This document shows positions 62,549 through 64,000 of a DNA stretch of 64,000 nucleotides, in pieces. The translations under genes were made by a program, and so were the position numbers. Origin of the DNA: Allobrachymonas sp. (GTDB lineage: Bacteria > Pseudomonadota > Gammaproteobacteria > Burkholderiales > Burkholderiaceae_C); the NCBI GenBank assembly GCA_030529505.1, contig JAUMWT010000001.1:146851-210850 (forward strand). Direction: 5' to 3'. Under the pieces are notes generated by a model. That model saw only the letters and a list, made by a program, of their open reading frames with translations, had not been told where the DNA came from and did no database searches. The stretch's first letter is position 1. Every line of letters starts with the position of its first letter.

Positions 62549-64000
62549 TCATCGCTTGGATGGCGTGTGCCCTGCCGGGTTCAAATGCGGCAAACGCACT
62601 TCCAGCGTTTTGCCGCCTGTGGCCCGCACGCGCCAGTTGCTGCCATAGCCATCCACCTCGGCCTGCCCGGCCAGCACTTGCGGCTTGCCGTAACGTTGCG
62701 CCGGCACCCACCAGGCCATTTGCGCCAGATCCTTGGCATCGCTGGCTTGCAGCACGTCGGCCTGCGAGCCTGGCTGCCACTGCCATTGCACGGCATCGCG
62801 GCGGTTGAGGTATTCGGCCATTTGCGTCATGGTGAACCAGCGGCAGCGCCCGGCCTGGCGGCAAGCCGCCACTTGCTCGACGAAGGCCGTGACGGCTGGC
62901 AGCACCATCTCGGCGCCCGGCGGATGAAAGTAAACCAGGCGCACGGTTTGATGGCGCTCCACGAACTGCCCTACGGCCAGCAGCCAATCGGTATACAACT
63001 CGATGGGAACTTTTTGCATCGTCACTTCTTCGGCGGTGGCAATCTCGCCCATCGTCAACACCGGAAAGAACCAGAGCGAAGGGCTCAAGCGGTCGTCGTT
63101 CAGCCAGGTGCGCGTGGGCCCCATGCCGATGTCGCCCGTGAGGTAAAGCCCCAGGTACTGGTTGCGCTCCAGCCAGCGCAGCGTCCAGGCGGTGGTGTTG
63201 CCGTCTGGCGCGGAGTATTCGCGCGTGGCCTGGCCCAGCACGGAAGAAGTCGCCTCGCGGTTGAGGTCAAGGTAATGCTCGTAATCGGCCTGGTTGTTTT
63301 CGTTGATGTTGCGGCCGAAGTAGTTGTGAATCCAGCCGCCGTGATCGCCCACGGCGTGGCCCTGCGCCTGGAACTGGCGGATCATGGCCTGCGCCTGCGG
63401 ATTGCCCGGCAGGTTCATGCCTTTGCCGTCGCCGGGGGCGTCCACATCCGGCCCGGCGGTGAAGTGAAAGGAAAAAGGCCCTTCTTTGAAGATGCCCGCC
63501 TCTTCCAGCACCTCCAAAGACGGCAAGGCAGGCTGCGCATCGTTGTGCCAATTCAGCACGATGCCGCCCACGGCATCTGGCGTGTTGGCCAGGCGCGGCC
63601 ACTGCAGCATGTCTTGCACGAAGTAGCGCAGCATGCTGGCCATGAAAAGACCATCGGTGCGTTGTTTGAGATAAGTCAGCGGCAGGTTGACGAACAGCGT
63701 TTCGCCCTTGCCCGTAGCTTGGCGTGAAACAATCGGCCGCCCTGCATCGGTTTGCATCAACACGGCCCCCTTGGGCTGCCCTTCAGTCACGAAGACGGAA
63801 AATTTCTGGGCGCCTGCCTCATGTCCGTACAGGTTGATGGCCACCTTGCGCTGCGGCGGCTGGCCGCTGAACATGACATGGTCGTTCAGCAAATCGGCGT
63901 GCTCGTTCAAATAGCGGCCGGGGGGAATTTGCAGGCGATCCATCATGGCCGCCGTGCCGAACAATTGCGTCTGGCCGATCATGCCTTCGCCCAAGGTGTC
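62549..64000 (-). CDS. Polysaccharide deacetylase-like protein, partial (start outside window)
   Basis: The last 483 residues of a larger protein; the reading frame continues past the right edge. It contains GGIVLNWHNDAQPALPSLEVLEEAG with the HND of a deacetylase-like active-site start, and GHAVGDHGGWIHNYFGRNINENNQ, which resembles the GNH(S/T)xxH motif of NodB-fold deacetylases, and FHFTAGPDVD between them. The C-terminus is rich in Trp/Gln. Relatives act on extracellular polysaccharides. It precedes wecB by 35 bases, so both belong to the envelope locus. The enzymatic activity is inferred. Confidence 0.75.
   Translation of the reverse strand, partial: DTLGEGMIGQTQLFGTAAMMDRLQIPPGRYLNEHADLLNDHVMFSGQPPQRKVAINLYGHEAGAQKFSVFVTEGQPKGAVLMQTDAGRPIVSRQATGKGETLFVNLPLTYLKQRTDGLFMASMLRYFVQDMLQWPRLANTPDAVGGIVLNWHNDAQPALPSLEVLEEAGIFKEGPFSFHFTAGPDVDAPGDGKGMNLPGNPQAQAMIRQFQAQGHAVGDHGGWIHNYFGRNINENNQADYEHYLDLNREATSSVLGQATREYSAPDGNTTAWTLRWLERNQYLGLYLTGDIGMGPTRTWLNDDRLSPSLWFFPVLTMGEIATAEEVTMQKVPIELYTDWLLAVGQFVERHQTVRLVYFHPPGAEMVLPAVTAFVEQVAACRQAGRCRWFTMTQMAEYLNRRDAVQWQWQPGSQADVLQASDAKDLAQMAWWVPAQRYGKPQVLAGQAEVDGYGSNWRVRATGGKTLEVRLPHLNPAGHTPSKR

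Overview
The window is GC-rich, densely coded chromosomal DNA from a betaproteobacterium of the order Burkholderiales, most likely family Comamonadaceae. The reasons are the gene content and order (short-form hisG next to murA and bolA; ahcY with an S-adenosylhomocysteine riboswitch upstream of tlyA and metF; hda next to an HAD phosphatase and pcnB/folK) and dispersed repeats of a kind I associate with that family. No rRNA, tRNA or CRISPR array was seen.

Layout. 0.1-10.5 kb: housekeeping genes, mostly on the minus strand (yajC, a Wzy_C/PglL-type ligase, folK, pcnB, HAD phosphatase, hda, AI-2E transporter), then purM on plus and a deacetylase on minus. 10.6-19.6 kb: a plus-strand MoxR / DUF58 / TgpA-type transglutaminase operon followed by hrpA. 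19.8-29.4 kb: a minus-strand lipid biosynthetic cluster of dialkylresorcinol type: a DarA-like flavodoxin-fold aromatase, a DarB-like ketosynthase III, a BtrH-like protein, an ABC exporter, an acyl carrier protein, a KAS-II type ketosynthase and a probable degenerate partner. 29.5-34.7 kb: hisG, murA, bolA, a lipoprotein and a YadGH-type ABC exporter. 35.0-37.4 kb: tex.

37.7-51.0 kb is a plus-strand defence island: a type III-like restriction subunit, an AlbA_2/Schlafen-type ATPase, a Fic protein, a long beta-class DNA methyltransferase with a low-GC target-recognition segment, and an OLD-family ATPase/TOPRIM nuclease (frameshifted in this sequence) overlapping a helicase with a RelE-like N-terminus. 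The last two have the gene order of Gabija / class 2 OLD systems. 51.0-55.5 kb: the ahcY-tlyA-metF methyl-cycle operon, with a FitAB-like toxin-antitoxin pair inserted, and an SAH riboswitch whose terminator can be drawn. 55.5-59.0 kb: two AT-rich genes of unknown function (one with a PD-(D/E)XK-like signature) downstream of a WYL regulator interrupted by an in-frame TAG, then an XRE regulator. 59.1-64.0 kb: an envelope polysaccharide locus (membrane protein, YaiO-like barrel, wecB, partial deacetylase-like gene).

Five copies of one small mobile element (162-176 bp, 18-bp terminal inverted repeats, TNA-type 3-bp target duplications) are scattered across the window. Their cores can form a hairpin with paired base changes between subfamilies. 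I would check first these MITEs, the defence island with its Gabija-like pair, and the small AT-rich WYL-linked locus.
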